From positions 2,672,944 to 2,736,943 of the forward strand of contig CM030933.1 of NCBI GenBank assembly GCA_018136815.1: a DNA stretch of 64,000 bases. Direction: 5' to 3'. A program made the position numbers and the translations under genes. The notes beneath the pieces are model-generated. The model saw nothing but the letters and a program-made list of their open reading frames with translations. It had not been told where the DNA came from and made no database searches. The stretch's first letter is position 1. Every line of letters starts with the position of its first letter. This DNA comes from Isochrysis galbana. Lineage: Eukaryota; Haptophyta; Isochrysidales; Isochrysidaceae. Of this stretch, positions 47,506 to 58,571 are shown one piece after another.

Positions 47506-49570
47506 ACTAAGTTTATACTTGGTCGCCATGGAGCGCGCCGGCGCGACTCCCCTCTCTTTCGGGCCCCCCGCCGAGGGCGCCCCTCCAGTACCCATGGAGC
47601 AGTCGCTGGCGAAGCGACCGCGTCCACCCGCGGAGGCCGAGCAGGTGCGTGCGACTCGCGTCGCGCCACACGGCCCGTGGCCCCGGCCGCACCACCCTCA
47701 GCAGCCATGCTGGTCCCCCCCATGGGGGACAGCAGACTGCAGACAGCAGGACAGACACAGCAGACAAGACGCACAAAGCAACCATTGGGCATGCCTCATG
47801 GCAGAGGCTCCTCCCACCCTGGTGACGGTCGCGCCGCCCTGGCGGCGCGGCCCGAGACCGGGTGGCCCTTATGGGCACAACCAACACCCCACCCTGCATA
47901 CGTACTACAACAGAAGAATGTCACAACTGGAGCCCCAACACAACACAACCAGGGCCCCTCTGAAAGAGGGACTGGGAACCGACCACCAACAACCAGCCCG
48001 CCACCAAGCACCAAACTCATACTCATGGCCGACCCACATTTCCCTGACGCAGGAGCCAGCGTCAGATGGAGAGCAAGAGGGCGTAGACACAGACGCAAAT
48101 TTCGACCTCTCCTTCCACCAAGAGGGGGACTACACCTTTCTGGACACGACCGTCTACGCCGCGATAGTTGAACTGCTCCTCGAGCTAGAGGGAGTCGATC
48201 CAGAGCCAGACTTCTGGGCACGGTCCATCGCAGGCCCCTGGCACGTAGCCGTCAATGAAGACTGCGCACAACAATTCCAAGAAAGGTATGGCGAAACCAC
48301 CACCCTTCGCGTGAACCAGACCTCCGGGACGTGCACCACACGATGGGCTTAGACCCGAGCGTGGGCTACACAAGAATGGCGGCCACGATTCACACGCGAA
48401 TCGACAGAATATACCACAGCAAAGACACAGATGCCTTTCAATGGCAGAAACACGGGCCGAGCCCGGATCTATTCTCGGGAAGAGCCACGTCGGACCACCT
48501 CCCAGTCCTCGCAGCGTTCGAGACGCCGGGCTACAAGCCCGGACGCAGTTTCGACGCCCCGATAGACCTAGAGATTATACACGAAAAAGGAACGACGCGG
48601 ACGATAGAAATACTCTTGCAAAGGGCCATGCACAAAATGAACGAAGGGGAAGACCCGGAAACCGTGTGGGAGGACACTAAACACCACGTAGCCACACTCC
48701 TGAGGGAGGAAACGGCAGCCAGAGCGAAACCCACGATACAATCCGACCTAGAACTGAAAGCCGCGAGGTTGAATATCCAGCTCGCGAAGCAAGGGCCGAA
48801 CGGGAAGCTAACAGAGGAACTAGCACAAGTCCAGAGAGAGATAGCGGAAATCCGCAGCAGGATCCCATTAAAGGACCGACCACTACACCGCCAGCTCCGA
48901 CAGGAAGACCTGCACTCCAAAGAATTCTTCGCGCAACTAAAGACCCGTAGGTGGAAGGCCAACATCACCGAGATATTTCGGACCAAGAATTGGGACCAGC
49001 CCGCACACTCGGAACACGAGACCGCGGTCTCCGACCACGACATCAGGAGAGAGTTCCGTAGATACTACGTTTGGCTGTACTCACCCAAGGAAGCCCAAAG
49101 AGTCCCGGACCTAGAGGCCGCACTGTCGGACCGCCCTCTCAGCGACCTAGACAAGTGCCGCATGGAAGGCCGCATTGGCGTGGAAGAGACAATACAGGCC
49201 ATCCGGAGCATAGGCCCCGGCAAAAGCGCAGGCACCTATTCACAGGTAACAGGTCTGGTAGGCCTCTTGACCTCTTAATAGAACCTATTAGAAGCCTATT
49301 GTCCCATCTGGGCATTCACTCCCACGATAGCGGGCCCCTAGCGGCTCAGGTGACGGCTCCCTCGCAATGTGTGGTGCTGGGCACGAGTTCGAACCCCAAG
49401 TGGACCAATTTTCTACAAAAGGCCTGCCCGGACCCCACACCCAAAACCGGGCCCTGGGTAGTGTGTAGTGTACCAGGGCCGCACCCCCGACACCGACACC
49501 GAAGACAAAGGAATGAGGGGGGGAAGGCAAGGGGGCGGAGAAAAGGGAGATAAGGGCGACCTAGTTGGGC
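47506..49570 (+). mobile_element. LINE copy: hairpin, ORF1 start, endonuclease C-terminus, RT start, 3' UTR
   Basis: Hairpin AACTAAGT-TTAT-ACTTGGT at 47505-47523 and ATG at 47528. ORF1 start MERAGATPLSFGPPAEGAPP runs 275 codons to 48352, passing into endonuclease-like sequence. A second frame (48331-49278) has RIDRIYHS and the endonuclease end GRATSDHLPVLAAFE, a ~200-residue linker, then RIGVEETIQAIRSIGPGKSA, the start of RT, cut off at ~49245. From 49410 to 49570 it matches the family 3' UTR. Hence an internally deleted element with both ends present. Confidence 0.7.
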
Positions 49571-49750
49571 TGTCAGTCCGTAAGCTTACGGTGGTTTTGA
49601 CCTTACACTTACATCAGTACTTACATCAGTACTAATATCATATAAACCTTTTAATAGTCTCACCGCGCACGCAGCCGTGGACCCTCTACTTTCTACTCAC
49701 GTAGGAAAACTTTCTACACCCCCACGCTCCCAGCCCTTCTCCCCCCGCCA
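49571..49750. other. Spacer between two retroelements
   Basis: No gene recognised. Contains short repeated 'acatcagtactaatatca' motifs that recur at 50392-50415 and 50720-50790. Confidence 0.45.
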
Positions 49751-50392
49751 TCAGGCGGCTCCCCCCGTGCACTACTAGGGGGATTGGGGTGAAGGGCTTA
49801 GATATGGTCCGGTGGCCCGCGCCTCCCCCCGGTGATCTGTTCCCTCTCTTCCTCCTGTGTCTCCGAGTGGGCGGCGACCTCAGTCCCGACTTATCCTGTA
49901 AACAGGTGCGGGACTTACCTATTTTTCGGTGGGCGGAGCTCCGCTCCGCCCACCCCCTTCTCCGCGCTCTCTCTCCCCTCTCCTGCGGCACGCGCGATGG
50001 CGCGCCTGCGGCAGGCCTGCAGCTGCCCATTGGCGACCCTGGAGGCTCATGGAGGCCAGCTCAGGGGGCAGAGGAGGCTGGGGCTGGGCCCTGGCCTCCC
50101 CTGCCTCTCCCTCGCTGGCGCTCCTGAGCCTCAGGGGCCCCCACGCTGCACCTGTCTGCCTGTCGAACAGGGGGGGAGGAGGGGTTGGAGCAATGGGCTG
50201 GCCACGCCGGGCCAGGATGCGCGAATCAGGCGAGCCTGTCAGTGGGAGAGAGGGTCAGCAGGGCAGTGGCCTCCTGGCAAGCCATCAGGCGTGCCAGGAG
50301 GATGGGTGGTTCCTCCCCCATGGCGGGGGAGGAGTGGAGAGAGAGGGGGGCTCGTGCCCCCCCATGGGCGAACTAAGTATAAACTTAGTTGA
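49751..50392 (-). mobile_element. Short retroelement unit with 5' hairpin (minus)
   Basis: Hairpin AACTAAGT-ATAA-ACTTAGTT at 50372-50391 and ATG at 50366 opening MGGHEPPSLHS, related to 36627(+). Its body (50350-49960) carries the GC-rich ORF1-type block shared with 7690 and 41980. Confidence 0.6.
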
Positions 50393-51180
50393 CATCAGTA
50401 CTAATATCAGCTTACACCCCTATTATAACTTCTAGTATCGCTATTATTATACTTGTACATACTGGGGGGTGTTCAGCGTGCAGCGCGTGGCGCGTGCGCA
50501 AAGGGGAGGGCAGCGCAAATAAACACAGAGCACGAGTTGGCAGGTGCATGTGAAGAGGCCAAGAGTCCAAGGTGGTGGGGTGGTGGGTGGTGGGGGGTGG
50601 GCAGCTAGCAGGAGAGATAGGCGGGGGGAGGGAGCGGGCTGGCGCGCCTCTGCGCTTGTTCGCGGGGGCTCGTTCCCGCTCCGGAGTTTTGTTTTCAGTT
50701 TTATTTTTGAACTGGCAGCCTAGGAACTAACATCAGTATATCAGCTCCTGGGGAGCTAATACTAATGCATCAATACTAATATCAGTACTTACAGCCCAAC
50801 TAGGAAGGGCGATGGCTGATGTGCAGTAGCAGTAGTATGCGCTGTCTAGCGGTAGGTGTGTAGCCCTGAACCTTCAGATCTTTTTTTTATCATTCACTCC
50901 CACCCCCCTTTCTCACGCCCGAGGCCCTTGGTCGAGGCAGTGTGCGCGACCTGCGACATCGCGACGTCTCCTTCCCCCTGGCCCCCGGGACTCCGCGAGA
51001 AGGAAAAGGAGACGGGGGACGGGGGACGGGGATGTGGCAGGCTAGGACGTAGGACGGGTAGATAGGAGTAACATCAGCACTCTGCCTCACGTCACACGTC
51101 ACGCCGTGCAAGTAACAAGTAACGATTAGCGATTAGTTTGTTAAGATTTTTTTACGTGGATTCGACACAACGGCAACGGA
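50393..51180. other. Intergenic, LINE 3'-end relic at ~50850-50880
   Basis: 'gtaggtgtgtagccctgaac' + 'cttcagat' followed by a T-run matches the LINE 3' terminus. Otherwise nothing recognised. Confidence 0.45.
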
Positions 51181-51184
51181 AACT

Positions 51185-51300
51185 ACTTATCGGCATATCG
51201 ATATCGACATCGCATATCCGCATATCCGATATCATATATCATATATCATTCATAATATCGCATATCGCATATCGGATATGGATATCGGCTATCGGCTACA
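51185..51300. repeat. GATATC/CATATC-rich palindromic repeat
   Basis: About 110 bp of overlapping 'catatc', 'gatatc' and 'atcggatat' motifs, locally AT-rich and able to extrude hairpins. Lies ~220 bp upstream of the 5S gene. Confidence 0.75.
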
Positions 51301-51515
51301 CCCTTCATAAGCTCAGCATGGGGCAAGACTGAAGACTGTCTCATGGGCGATGACCGCGCTCGCCAATTCGACCTCCCCTTACATCGACTTACTCAGGAAA
51401 ACAGCGAAATCTCCTCAGTCCGCCCCGGAGGAAGGAGGTCAGGACCCCGATGCCCACCCATACATCATACATAGAATAACTGGATTCATTAAACACTTTG
51501 TGTGCGATACTGTCA

Positions 51516-51630
51516 CATGCGGCCATTTCACCCTGGGTCACCGCTTCCCATCCGAACAGCGCAGTTAAGCAGGGTCGAGCCTAGGTAGTACTGCGGTGGG
51601 GGACCACGCGGGAAGGCTAGGTGCTGCATG
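51516..51630 (+). rRNA. 5S ribosomal RNA
   Basis: Strong match to eukaryotic 5S: 'gcggccat', 'caccctggg', 'catccgaacag', the internal promoter 'agttaagcagggtcgagcct' (box A), 'tagtactgcggtgggggacc' and 'cgcgggaa' (box C), then 'ggtgctgcatg'. The ends pair (CATGCGGC with GCTGCATG, one G.U). Length ~115-117 nt. A T6 run at 51631 is the Pol III terminator. A single full copy, not the usual long tandem array. Confidence 0.94.
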
Positions 51631-51636
51631 TTTTTT
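51631..51636 (+). terminator. Pol III T-run terminator of 5S
   Basis: Six T directly after the 3' stem. Confidence 0.85.
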
Positions 51637-51825
51637 CTCTTTCCTTTTGCTCAACTTGTACTGCGGTACGCGGGAAGGCTAGGTGCTGCATGTTTTTCTC
51701 TCTTCCCTTTTGCTCAACTTGTACTGCGGTACGCGGGAAGGCTAGGTGTTGCATGCTTTTTCTCTTTCCTTTTGCTCAACTTGCAACTTGTACTGCGGTG
51801 GGGGACCACGCGGGAAGAACGAGCC
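51637..51825 (+). repeat. Tandem copies of the 5S 3' end
   Basis: The 5S 3' portion 'tactgcggt..acgcgggaag' + 'gctaggtgctgcatg' + T-run + 'ctctttccttttgctcaact' is repeated twice at ~60-65-bp spacing, each lacking 'gggggaccac' of box C. A third unit (from ~51790) regains 'ggtgggggaccacgcgggaa' and then stops. These are truncated 5S pseudogenes with terminators. Confidence 0.9.
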
Positions 51826-51937
51826 TCAGCCGGAGATCATCAACCCCTGCCGTAGACCATAAACAGCTACACACTGTACATTGTCATTGCCAACGTTGTA
51901 TTTGTCAATGCGATTGTTGATTGTCTAGGAGCAAGTA

Positions 51938-52930
51938 ATGGCACTCACACTCACTCTCATAAACATAGGGGATAGGCTACTACTACTACTACACTACACA
52001 CTACTACTACAGCTGCTTGGCGCCCCACACTTTGGCCACCGCCATCTCCTCCGTCTTCCGCCTGCGGCTTCGCACCTGCGCTCGCATCTCCGCCTCCGCC
52101 TCTTCTTCTTCTTCAGCCAAGGCGGCATGGCTCGACTCGTAAGTGACGCGGAGCCGCGCCATCTTGCGCGCTCTTATCACCTGCGCGAAATACAATCGGC
52201 TCCGTCGTACAACGCGCACTCCGTCGATTGTTCCGTTCTCAGCCTGCTCTATTCTCGTCCGACTCTCTTCCGGCTGCCGCGTCCCGTTTCTTTCAGACGG
52301 CTCGCACGTTGGTCGCCGCGTCTCCGTCCATTCCGGTCACTCGTCACTCGCAGTCTCGTTTCCGTTTCCGCTGTCGTTCCGCTTTGCCAGTTTTCAGCGC
52401 GCCTGACTTTGGTTCCGGCCGCTGAAGATTTGCTCGTTCATCTCGCGCGCACCCGTCCTTCCTTGAGGGAGGGCGAGGCCCTCTCGTATGTCATTGATCT
52501 CGCTTTCCAACGTGCCGCTGCCCACTGCCCACGGCCCACGGTGCCGCGTACGTTATGCCGAAAGATATCGCCGAGGCGGCACAGCTCGTTCTTCGCCCTG
52601 CTGGTCAACCGCCTGAGTCTCCGGCTCAGGTGCTGCCCATTCACTTCGACGAAATGTGTGCCACGCTCGGCGACATTAGGCGTGACGTCGAGACCGTGCA
52701 GGCCGACGGCATCTCGTGTCCTCGTGTCTTGGTTATCGGCGAGACGAGTGGAGTGCCACGCGCAGGGGAAGGGGTGGGGGTCCCTGACCGACGCCATTGC
52801 CCTTCGTGGGGCGGGAGGGGGTCGTTCGGAGGGGGGAGGGACTTGGCGGGGCAGGTAGGGGGGAACCTTGCGGAATCCTTGGACACCCAGGGGAGGTGGG
52901 AAATAGTGGTTAAAATGAGTGAGTGACCGA
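51938..52930 (+). pseudogene. Degenerate ORF, possibly retroelement ORF1
   Basis: Protein-like segments in shifting frames: MARLVSDAEPRHLARSYHLR (52126), LVPAAEDLLVHLARTRPSLR (~52410), and MPKDIAEAAQLVLRPAGQPP ... HFDEMCATLGDIRRDVETVQ (52555). It ends in the 'cgccattgcccttcgtgggg' block shared with 41.7 kb, hence likely a repeat copy. No known domain. Confidence 0.35.
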
Positions 52931-53223
52931 GCTAGCCGTTAGCCGAGGCCGGAGAAGCACCAATGGAGTTGCCCTCTTCTCCCATCAGCGGTGGCGAAGT
53001 TTCGACTACCTGTATGTAAGTAATCTGCATGAACTATTAAATTTGGAATTTGGTAAGTAATCTGCATGAAGATTGAATTTGAACTACTCCCATCCAAGAA
53101 ATTCACAAGAAAAAACGTCGACGGGCCATACTAGGTGATACTCGGAGAAGGGTTCTCTACTTTTAAAGCTCATTCATTGGTCGAGAAGTTTGGTTCGCTC
53201 GCTCGCTCGTGGCTGAGCCGAGG

Positions 53224-54305
53224 ATGCTCGATCTCAGCGGAGGCTCGGCTCGGCTCCTTACGTCGGCTCTGCCGGCGGGGATGTGCGCTTCGGTATCCGG
53301 CGAGGTGTACGGCTTGGAGATCTCTCGTCTAGCGCTGGTCAAGGCGTTCCATCCCTCGGGCTCCGCCGACAGTCTTGCTCCAGTCGCAAGTGGCCTCGAC
53401 TGGCTGTGTGAGCTGGGCAGCTGTGCTAGCCTCCCGGGGCACACCGCGGCGACCACGCTTCGCCAAGCGGTCGAGATGGCACGTGGACCGCTCTCGGCCC
53501 GGGTCGCATCCCACGCGCCCACTGGGCAGGCCACCGCAGAGCCCGCATCCGATGGCGGCTTCCATGGCTGCTCGTCACCATCTCCGCAGCTCCAATCCTT
53601 CCTCACCAGTCTCGAGGAGAGGACAGGGCGTGAATGGATGAATGCCGACGTATATCTGACGACGAATGACAAGCCATCCGCTTCACTTGGTTGGCATATA
53701 GATGATGTGGACGTGCTTTTGGTGCTGCTCAATGGAAGAAAGCGGTGAGTGGCACATATTCCGGTAACATGTGGCGGATGCTCAGGTACTGACTACTGTG
53801 AGAAAGCCTCTATGCGATGAGGTTCAATCGCACTTGTGCGGATCAACGCAAGAGACGCCTTGATAATTCCTTGAAGTAATGTTGATCAACAGTTCCTGAC
53901 GCGTCCCACAGGTTCCGTGTCGCTGGGCAAGCCGCTGGTTCAGAGATCATTGTGGACAGAGATATGCAACCTGGCGACGCCATATACATTCCAGCCTTAA
54001 CTTTTCACACTGGCGGCTGCGATGACGTCTCCGACGATTCCATGCTGCTTTCACTTGCTTTACCACCTTGCATTGGGAGTGAGGCTGCCAGAGACGGAGT
54101 GCTCGCATGGCGCGCAGCGCGATCGGCCGCGATTTCCCGGATACCTTCAAGCGGCGCGAATAGCTGGCTGTGGGCAAGCACCGAGGAGGGGTCCAGGTGG
54201 ATGGCACGAATCATCGGTCAAAACCCCGACTGGCAGCGCTTCTGTATTGAATCACAACAGGTGGGCAGGAACGCAGATGAGAGCCGCGTTGCGGCTACTG
54301 CATAG
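53224..54305 (+). CDS. JmjC-like cupin (Cupin_4) domain protein
   Basis: Exons 53224-53744 and 53912-54305 join in phase to ~304 residues. The splice creates LGWHIDDVDVLLVLLNGRKR-FRVAG. This is the H-x-D iron-binding motif (His ~158, Asp ~160) and 'L.L.G.K.W/F.V' strand of Cupin_4/JmjC oxygenases. GDAIYIPALTFHTGGCDD then supplies the distal His (~206). Such proteins are Fe(II)/2-oxoglutarate dioxygenases that hydroxylate ribosomal proteins (MINA53/NO66/YcfD) or related targets. The N-terminal 130 residues (MLDLSGGSARLLTSALPAG...) are family-poor. A further 3' exon is possible because the C-terminus is abrupt. No CT tract upstream. Confidence 0.65.
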
Positions 54306-54720
54306 GTTGGGAAAGGTCATCAGGGATGAAGCTACTTGTCCGAGCTTAGTGAGCGATCGCGAGGCTTTGCGAACGATTGTGAATGCTATCGCAAGGCTTT
54401 CTTTCTTGTGCCATTGCATGTGTCGGAAGCGTGGACGGTCACCGTAATGCTGCCGATACACGGGAGTACGAGGGGCAGCATCACAGACTGAGAGTACGAG
54501 GGGTTCCCTCTAGGTAGTAGTAGACTGCAGAACCTTCAAGCGTTTCTTTTTCAGAGGGAACTGTCTGTTCTTTCTTCAAGTAGAACTGCCTGGGATTCGT
54601 CCCTAGGTTCTGGTTGCAAACGTTGGCGGCCCCGAAATCCTTCCACGCATCCAAAAAATCTGTAGACAGAATACTATGGACTATGGCGACAAACGCACGC
54701 ACCGGGAAGGCACTAAAATC
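54306..54720. other. 3' flank of cupin gene, nothing recognised
   Basis: No coding or repeat signal I can support. Confidence 0.5.
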
Positions 54721-55115
54721 TAAAAGTGGATTAAGGCGATTAAATGCATTAAATACCCGGATCTCCCGCTAAAGGGCGATGCAGACGCAGAGCCTCAACT
54801 AGAGCTTGGCCTACTAGACTGGGACAACCATAGAAAAGCCCTTCAGGCAAAATGGATGCTAAACTACCTCGACGCGAGGCAAGCGCAATTCAAGCAAGTA
54901 CTAGACGCCTGGCGCCTGGTTCTCCGGTTGCCCTGGCGTTGAGGTTCAGCCGCACGAACTTAGGTAGGGCGGCGGTATTGACAATACTATTAATTAGTAT
55001 TGACCACCATACTCACCCACAAACTGACCGATAGTACAAGAGGGACGAGCAAACTCCCCGATTTCTTGAAGCAAGCGCTTAACACCATACGTAGTCTGAA
55101 TCTCACAACCCTAAT
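54720..55115 (+). pseudogene. LINE ORF2 fragment
   Basis: MLNYLDARQAQFKQVLDAW and RTNLGRAAVLT, then after a small insertion and frame changes 'KLPDFLKQALNTIRSLNLTT'. Same segment as 8281-8487(-) and the 33-kb element, badly decayed. Confidence 0.5.
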
Positions 55116-55763
55116 AACCAGTAGGGCAGCAGGCAGCAGGCGCTAGGGAGAAAGAGGGAAGGGGATGTGGATGTGGTAGGATAGGGAGGGTAGTTAGGAG
55201 TAGCACGTAGCACAAACAATCTGCCTCACGCCGTGCAAGTAGCGGTTAGTTTTTAAGATTTTTTGTCGTAGTGCATGTACTAGGGTGAAGGGTGGATAGG
55301 ACACACCATGTGCAATGTGCAATGTGCCTTTATTTTTATGCTTACGTGAATTAGTTACGTTCGGCACAACAGCTTAAGCGATAGTAGCTAGGAGATGGCA
55401 GCAGCCTTCAGAATGTGCAGACTAAAACTAGATAGTTCGTTAGGCATTCAACCTCGGCCGCGCCTCGCCCCACTGACCTTGCCCGCGCAACGCCCATACA
55501 TCTCTCTACCCCTATAATGTGGCAGTGGCAGCTTCAGGCAACCACAAATATTCACTATGAATGTCTCGTGACACGTGCAAATACAACAGGCATTTACCTC
55601 TACACGCCACAGAGCAGCAACATCACCGTCGTTTCACAGTCGGTTGAGCGTGGGATCAAATGCATGGCATGCTTAGCCATGGTACGACTGACGTTTGGCG
55701 GTAATTAAGAAAACATGGCATCGATCCGTCCATAACCAGAAAGACGAAGAAAGAGAGTCAAGG
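55116..55763. other. Intergenic, nothing recognised
   Basis: 'gtgcaatgtgcaatgtgc' is a short tandem. A 63-codon open frame at 55517 has no family resemblance. Confidence 0.45.
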
Positions 55764-56733
55764 TTAGATAGCAAGGCCAAACACTGTGGCGATACAATAC
55801 ATGGTCTTGTTGTCCCATTTCAGCGTCGCGCTCCCATCCGATGTATTGTCCCAGTAGCAAGAAGTAGCCATGTGCATTCCCGCACCATTTTTCTGCATGA
55901 TCACACACGTCACGATGTATTTGAATGGTTGCTGTTGTGCCTTCAATCTTTGCATCGCCTGCTCAATCACCTGCAGATGCGGTGGGCAGAAACACAATTT
56001 GGCGTTCCGGCTCCCCGCCTAACAGGTTGCGCAACCCAGATCTTGCCCAGCCGATAAAGGGGTGCAGAGGCACGCCACACATTGGATGTCCACTGTGGCA
56101 CCTTGGTGTGGTTGTACGTCGCGCCGCCAAGTACTGATTCGATGGCCTGAAGAGCGAGGGGTGCTTGGAGTGAATAAAAGCCAATGCAATTTCCTTTCCA
56201 TCAAGTAGGGTTCCTCTCTGCGGCCTCTCTCACCTCTCCCCCGCACAATCTCTTTCTCCCTATCTCTGGGTTTCACCCTTCCTGATGATGTCTTTCTGCC
56301 ACTCCCTTTCTCACTCTACACTTATCTCTCCGTCTGGGTCCCTCTATTCCTCTCTCTCTTCCCGCTTCCCCCCCTCCGCCCCACTCCCCCCGTCTCCCGT
56401 GTAGTCTTGCGGCTGGCGAGACTGATACCGTGGTCTCCTCTCCTTTTCTCCACGTATTCCCATTCTATCTCCCTCTCGCTCCCTCTGTCCATCTCCCCCT
56501 CTTTCTCCCGATCCTTCTCTTTGTCCCTTTCCATCCCTTCCCTCAATCTTCCTCTCACCCCCCACACCACACCACCCCGCTCCCACACTCTCTCCCTTCC
56601 TGGCTTTCCCCCTCCAAGGGTTCTGGCGCTCGGCCGAGCAGCTGGTTCAGTTAGCTGGCCTCACCTCTTTCAACAGGCCAGTCACGTCCTCCTGTGAGAA
56701 GGAAAGCTCGTCTGTCGGCGCCACGTCGTCCAT
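55764..56733 (-). CDS. DYNLT1: Dynein light chain Tctex-type 1
   Basis: Three minus-strand exons, 56733-56665, 56146-56081 and 55970-55764, give exactly 113 residues, the length of animal DYNLT1: [20 protein letters not shown] ... [20 protein letters not shown] + SN-VIEQAM ... [40 protein letters not shown]. All junctions are GT-AG at phase 0. The protein dimerises on dynein intermediate chain and binds cargo or inner/outer-arm components; in flagellates it is both cytoplasmic and axonemal. Intron 1 (518 bp) is CT-rich on + (purine-rich in the transcript), and a GA tract (CT in the transcript sense) precedes the ATG. Head-to-head with MORN3, 615 bp between ATGs. Confidence 0.94.
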
Positions 56734-56740
56734 CGGGACT

Positions 56741-56870
56741 GGGGAGGCGGAGAGAGGATAAGAGGGAGGAGGACGGAGGGAGGGAGGCAAAGAGGATGCG
56801 AAGGAAGGAGAGGGAGTGGGAAGGAGGGAGAGAGGGAGAGAGGGAGAGAGGGAGAGGAGGGCGCGCCACT
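56741..56870. repeat. GA tract upstream of DYNLT1
   Basis: Purine on +, pyrimidine on the DYNLT1 coding strand. Confidence 0.8.
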
Positions 56871-56999
56871 CGGAACGGCGGAGTGAGTGAGGGCCGCTGA
56901 AAGAGGGGGGGGGGAGGAACGAAAGTAGTAGTTAAAAACTGAACTCACAGCATCGGTAGATCCCCCCCTCTTCGGTATCATCTCCTCTCCCGTCCGTTT

Positions 57000-57092
57000 C
57001 GCATTCCCTTTCGTTTCTTTCGACCGCTGCCGTCTCTCTCTCCCTCTTCCTCCCTCTCTCTCCCTCTCACTCTCTCTCTCTTTTCCTCTCTC

Positions 57093-57136
<44 letters not shown>

Positions 57137-57170
57137 TCTTTCTCTCTTCCTCTCTCCCTCTTCCTCCCTA

Positions 57171-57202
<32 letters not shown>

Positions 57203-57292
57203 TCTCTCTCCCTCCCTCCCCCCCCCACCCCCCCCCCCTCTCTCCCTCCCTCTCCCTCTCCCTCCTCTCTTCTCCTCCCCCCCCCCCCGCCC
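57000..57292 (+). repeat. CT tract upstream of MORN3
   Basis: About 290 bp of CT/C-rich sequence. It ends ~57 bp before the ATG. Confidence 0.85.
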
Positions 57293-57348
57293 CACCACTC
57301 TCGTGCTCCCTCCTCACGCGCTCGATCTGTCCGCTCGCTCGGCCCGCG

Positions 57349-58571
57349 ATGGCGAATGACGAATTGCTGGATTCTGCTTCACGCGAGTGGATTTCGCGAA
57401 GGGAGGGGCCGCGCAGGACCATCTATTTCACAAGAAAGCTACCTGGACAGGCAAACTACGCGCGGACGGGGCAATATCTAGGCGAGTGGAAGGCCAACAA
57501 ATACCATGGAAAGGGGACGTTCGAGTCAGCCAACGGCACACGTTACGTTGGCGACTGGGTGCAGGGCAAGCGAGATGGGATGGGCACGCTCTGGGTCAAG
57601 GTGAAAGGCGAGTTGCGTAAGCGGTACGTCGGTCAGTGGAGTGAAAATCACCCGCACGGTCGTGGGATTTACTACTACGCGAATGGCGACCAGTACTCGG
57701 GAGAGTGGAAGAATGGTGTCAGGCATGGCGCAGGAACCTTGACAACAGAGAAAGGTGTCTATGAGGGCGCATTTTTCAACAACAAGAAGCATGGCTTTGG
57801 TATTCTAGATCTTCCTAATGGTGACCATTTTGAGGGAATGTTTGTTGAGGACATGAAAGAGGGTGAGGGTGTGCACTTCTACTTTGACAAGGAGCGGAAA
57901 ACGCACACGAAGCGGTGAGTGGCCTGCCACCATTTGGTTTTTAGTGTGATGCAAAGTGGTCCTTGCTGGCGCCAAAGTTATGCGTGGATGTTGTCTATCG
58001 ATAGTGTGCCCAACACCGATGCCGTCTTCATGCCCGTGCGCATCACGTAAAAAGATGATCTTGACGCCCTCTCCTGCGTTTGCTTCATCGCAGGTATGAC
58101 GGCGAATGGGTGAATGACACACCAAAATGCGGATACTACACTGAGATGCCACCAGACGAAATGGTCCCCGCCTCGCGCCAGCCAGAGCCACTTCCTCCCG
58201 TCGAGCTTGTGGCGCCTGAGCGAGTAATCTCGGACAGGCTAGCCGAGATCCGACGGGAGCGGGCGCATGTGCGTGCAGAGCGCGTGCCGCTTGACGAGCG
58301 CTTCACACCAGAGGAGCTTGAAGCCTTACGGATCGCCTTTGGCCGCGTGGACGTGGAGGACAAGGGCGAGATCACTCTTGCAGAGCTACCACAAGCCTTT
58401 GAACAAGTCGGCATGGAGCCCAGCAACGAAGAGATTGCTATGGTGCTGGCCGAGCTTAACAAGGAGAATCGAGCGGAGACCACTTTCACCTTTCCAGAGT
58501 TCTCACAAGCAGCAGATCTCCTCTCGCCTCTTGAGGATTTAGAGGACGAGGAGCCGGCTGATGAGTTTTGA
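57349..58571 (+). CDS. MORN3: MORN3-like protein with C-terminal EF-hand extension
   Basis: Exons 57349-57914 and 58094-58571 join in phase to 347 residues. About seven MORN repeats (YLGEWKANKYHGKGTFES, YVGDWVQGKRDGMGTL, YVGQWSENHPHGRGIYYY, YSGEWKNGVRHGAGTL, YEGAFFNNKKHGFGIL, FEGMFVEDMKEGEGVHF, YDGEWVNDTPKCGYYTEMPP). The ending CGYYTEMPPDE with a following Pro-rich linker parallels human MORN3 (240 residues, sperm/axonemal). Residues ~250-330 add FTPEELEALRIAFGRVDVED + KGEITLAELPQAFEQ and a degenerate second loop, an EF-hand pair; the first loop keeps D..., G6 and E12. Likely an axonemal or basal-body protein with possible Ca2+ sensing. Intron 179 bp. Confidence 0.85.

Noticed and set aside
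49338-49410. tRNA-like sequence with 'ggctcaggtgac' and 'gagttcgaacccc'.
   Set aside because: The T-arm does not pair and no acceptor stem forms. It sits within LINE sequence and is probably coincidental or a decayed SINE head.
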